Positions 62,071 to 64,000 of a stretch of 64,000 bases of DNA are shown piece after piece. Position 1 is the first letter of the stretch; each line of letters opens with the position of its first letter. The DNA is taken from NCBI RefSeq assembly GCF_000306785.1, contig NC_017955.1:124001-188000 (forward strand), written 5' to 3'. The notes below the pieces were generated by a model, which was given only the letters and a program-made list of their open reading frames with translations, ran no database searches and was not told the origin of the DNA. The position numbers and the translations under genes are program-made. The stretch is from Modestobacter italicus. Its GTDB lineage: Bacteria; Actinomycetota; Actinomycetes; Mycobacteriales; Geodermatophilaceae.

Positions 62071-64000
<1,930 letters not shown>

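Overview
The window is chromosomal DNA of a very GC-rich actinobacterium. Codon use is strongly GC-biased, GTG and TTG starts are common, and neighbouring genes often overlap by 4 bp (GTGA or ATGA). A complete 16S rRNA gene near the right end, the lack of tRNA genes in the part of the 16S-23S spacer that is visible, and the gene content suggest Geodermatophilaceae (Blastococcus, Geodermatophilus or Modestobacter type). That family assignment is an inference.

Layout. 0-13.8 kb: housekeeping and redox genes (MarR, STAS, FMN reductase, NUDIX, thioredoxin, dienelactone hydrolase, SDR, Old Yellow Enzyme), a hydantoinase-type hyuA-hyuB pair and a MarR-controlled ABC exporter. 13.8-25.5 kb: a leftward aromatic type II polyketide operon resembling whiE spore-pigment clusters, joined to its own acetyl-CoA carboxylase genes. 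It contains several unusual proteins: three monooxygenase domains fused to an FAD hydroxylase, a biotin carboxylase in one frame with the ACP, an acyltransferase lacking its nucleophilic serine and a chain-length factor lacking its usual glutamine. 25.9-37.1 kb: two response regulators without a phospho-acceptor Asp, an ABC-2 exporter whose permease is interrupted by a stop codon, a secreted beta-helix protein, MFS and EamA transporters, a GAF-EAL protein and a MocR regulator. 37.5-40.33 kb: an AT-richer inserted island with a membrane protein, a DUF262 (GmrS-like) protein and the truncated start of a third gene, probably a phage-defence remnant. 40.3-47.9 kb: a molybdenum hydroxylase operon (large, small, FAD and CoxG-like subunits) divergent from fdrA and a DUF1116 gene. 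48-54.8 kb: KptA, two SpoIIE-type phosphatases, an SDR and an LCP cell-wall ligase. 54.9-57 kb: a barbiturase/cyanuric-acid-hydrolase family enzyme and carbamate kinase. 57-61.7 kb: small acidic paralogues, a PHP phosphatase, RecQ and an AlkB-like protein behind a LexA-box-like site. 61.7-64 kb: rRNA promoter and leader, 16S rRNA and part of the spacer.

The most interesting reading links three separated loci. hyuAB, the Mo-hydroxylase/fdrA divergon and the carbamate kinase-barbiturase pair all carry the same motif, TTAGCG(G/C)TGA(G/A)(G/A)(T/G)AC, in their promoters. Together they could form one regulon for oxidative degradation of a pyrimidine-like ring. In the proposed order a Mo hydroxylase makes barbiturate, a barbiturase opens the ring to ureidomalonate, FdrA/DUF1116 transfers the carbamoyl group to phosphate, and carbamate kinase makes ATP from carbamoyl phosphate. 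The motif copies are visible in the sequence; the pathway is inference from protein families.
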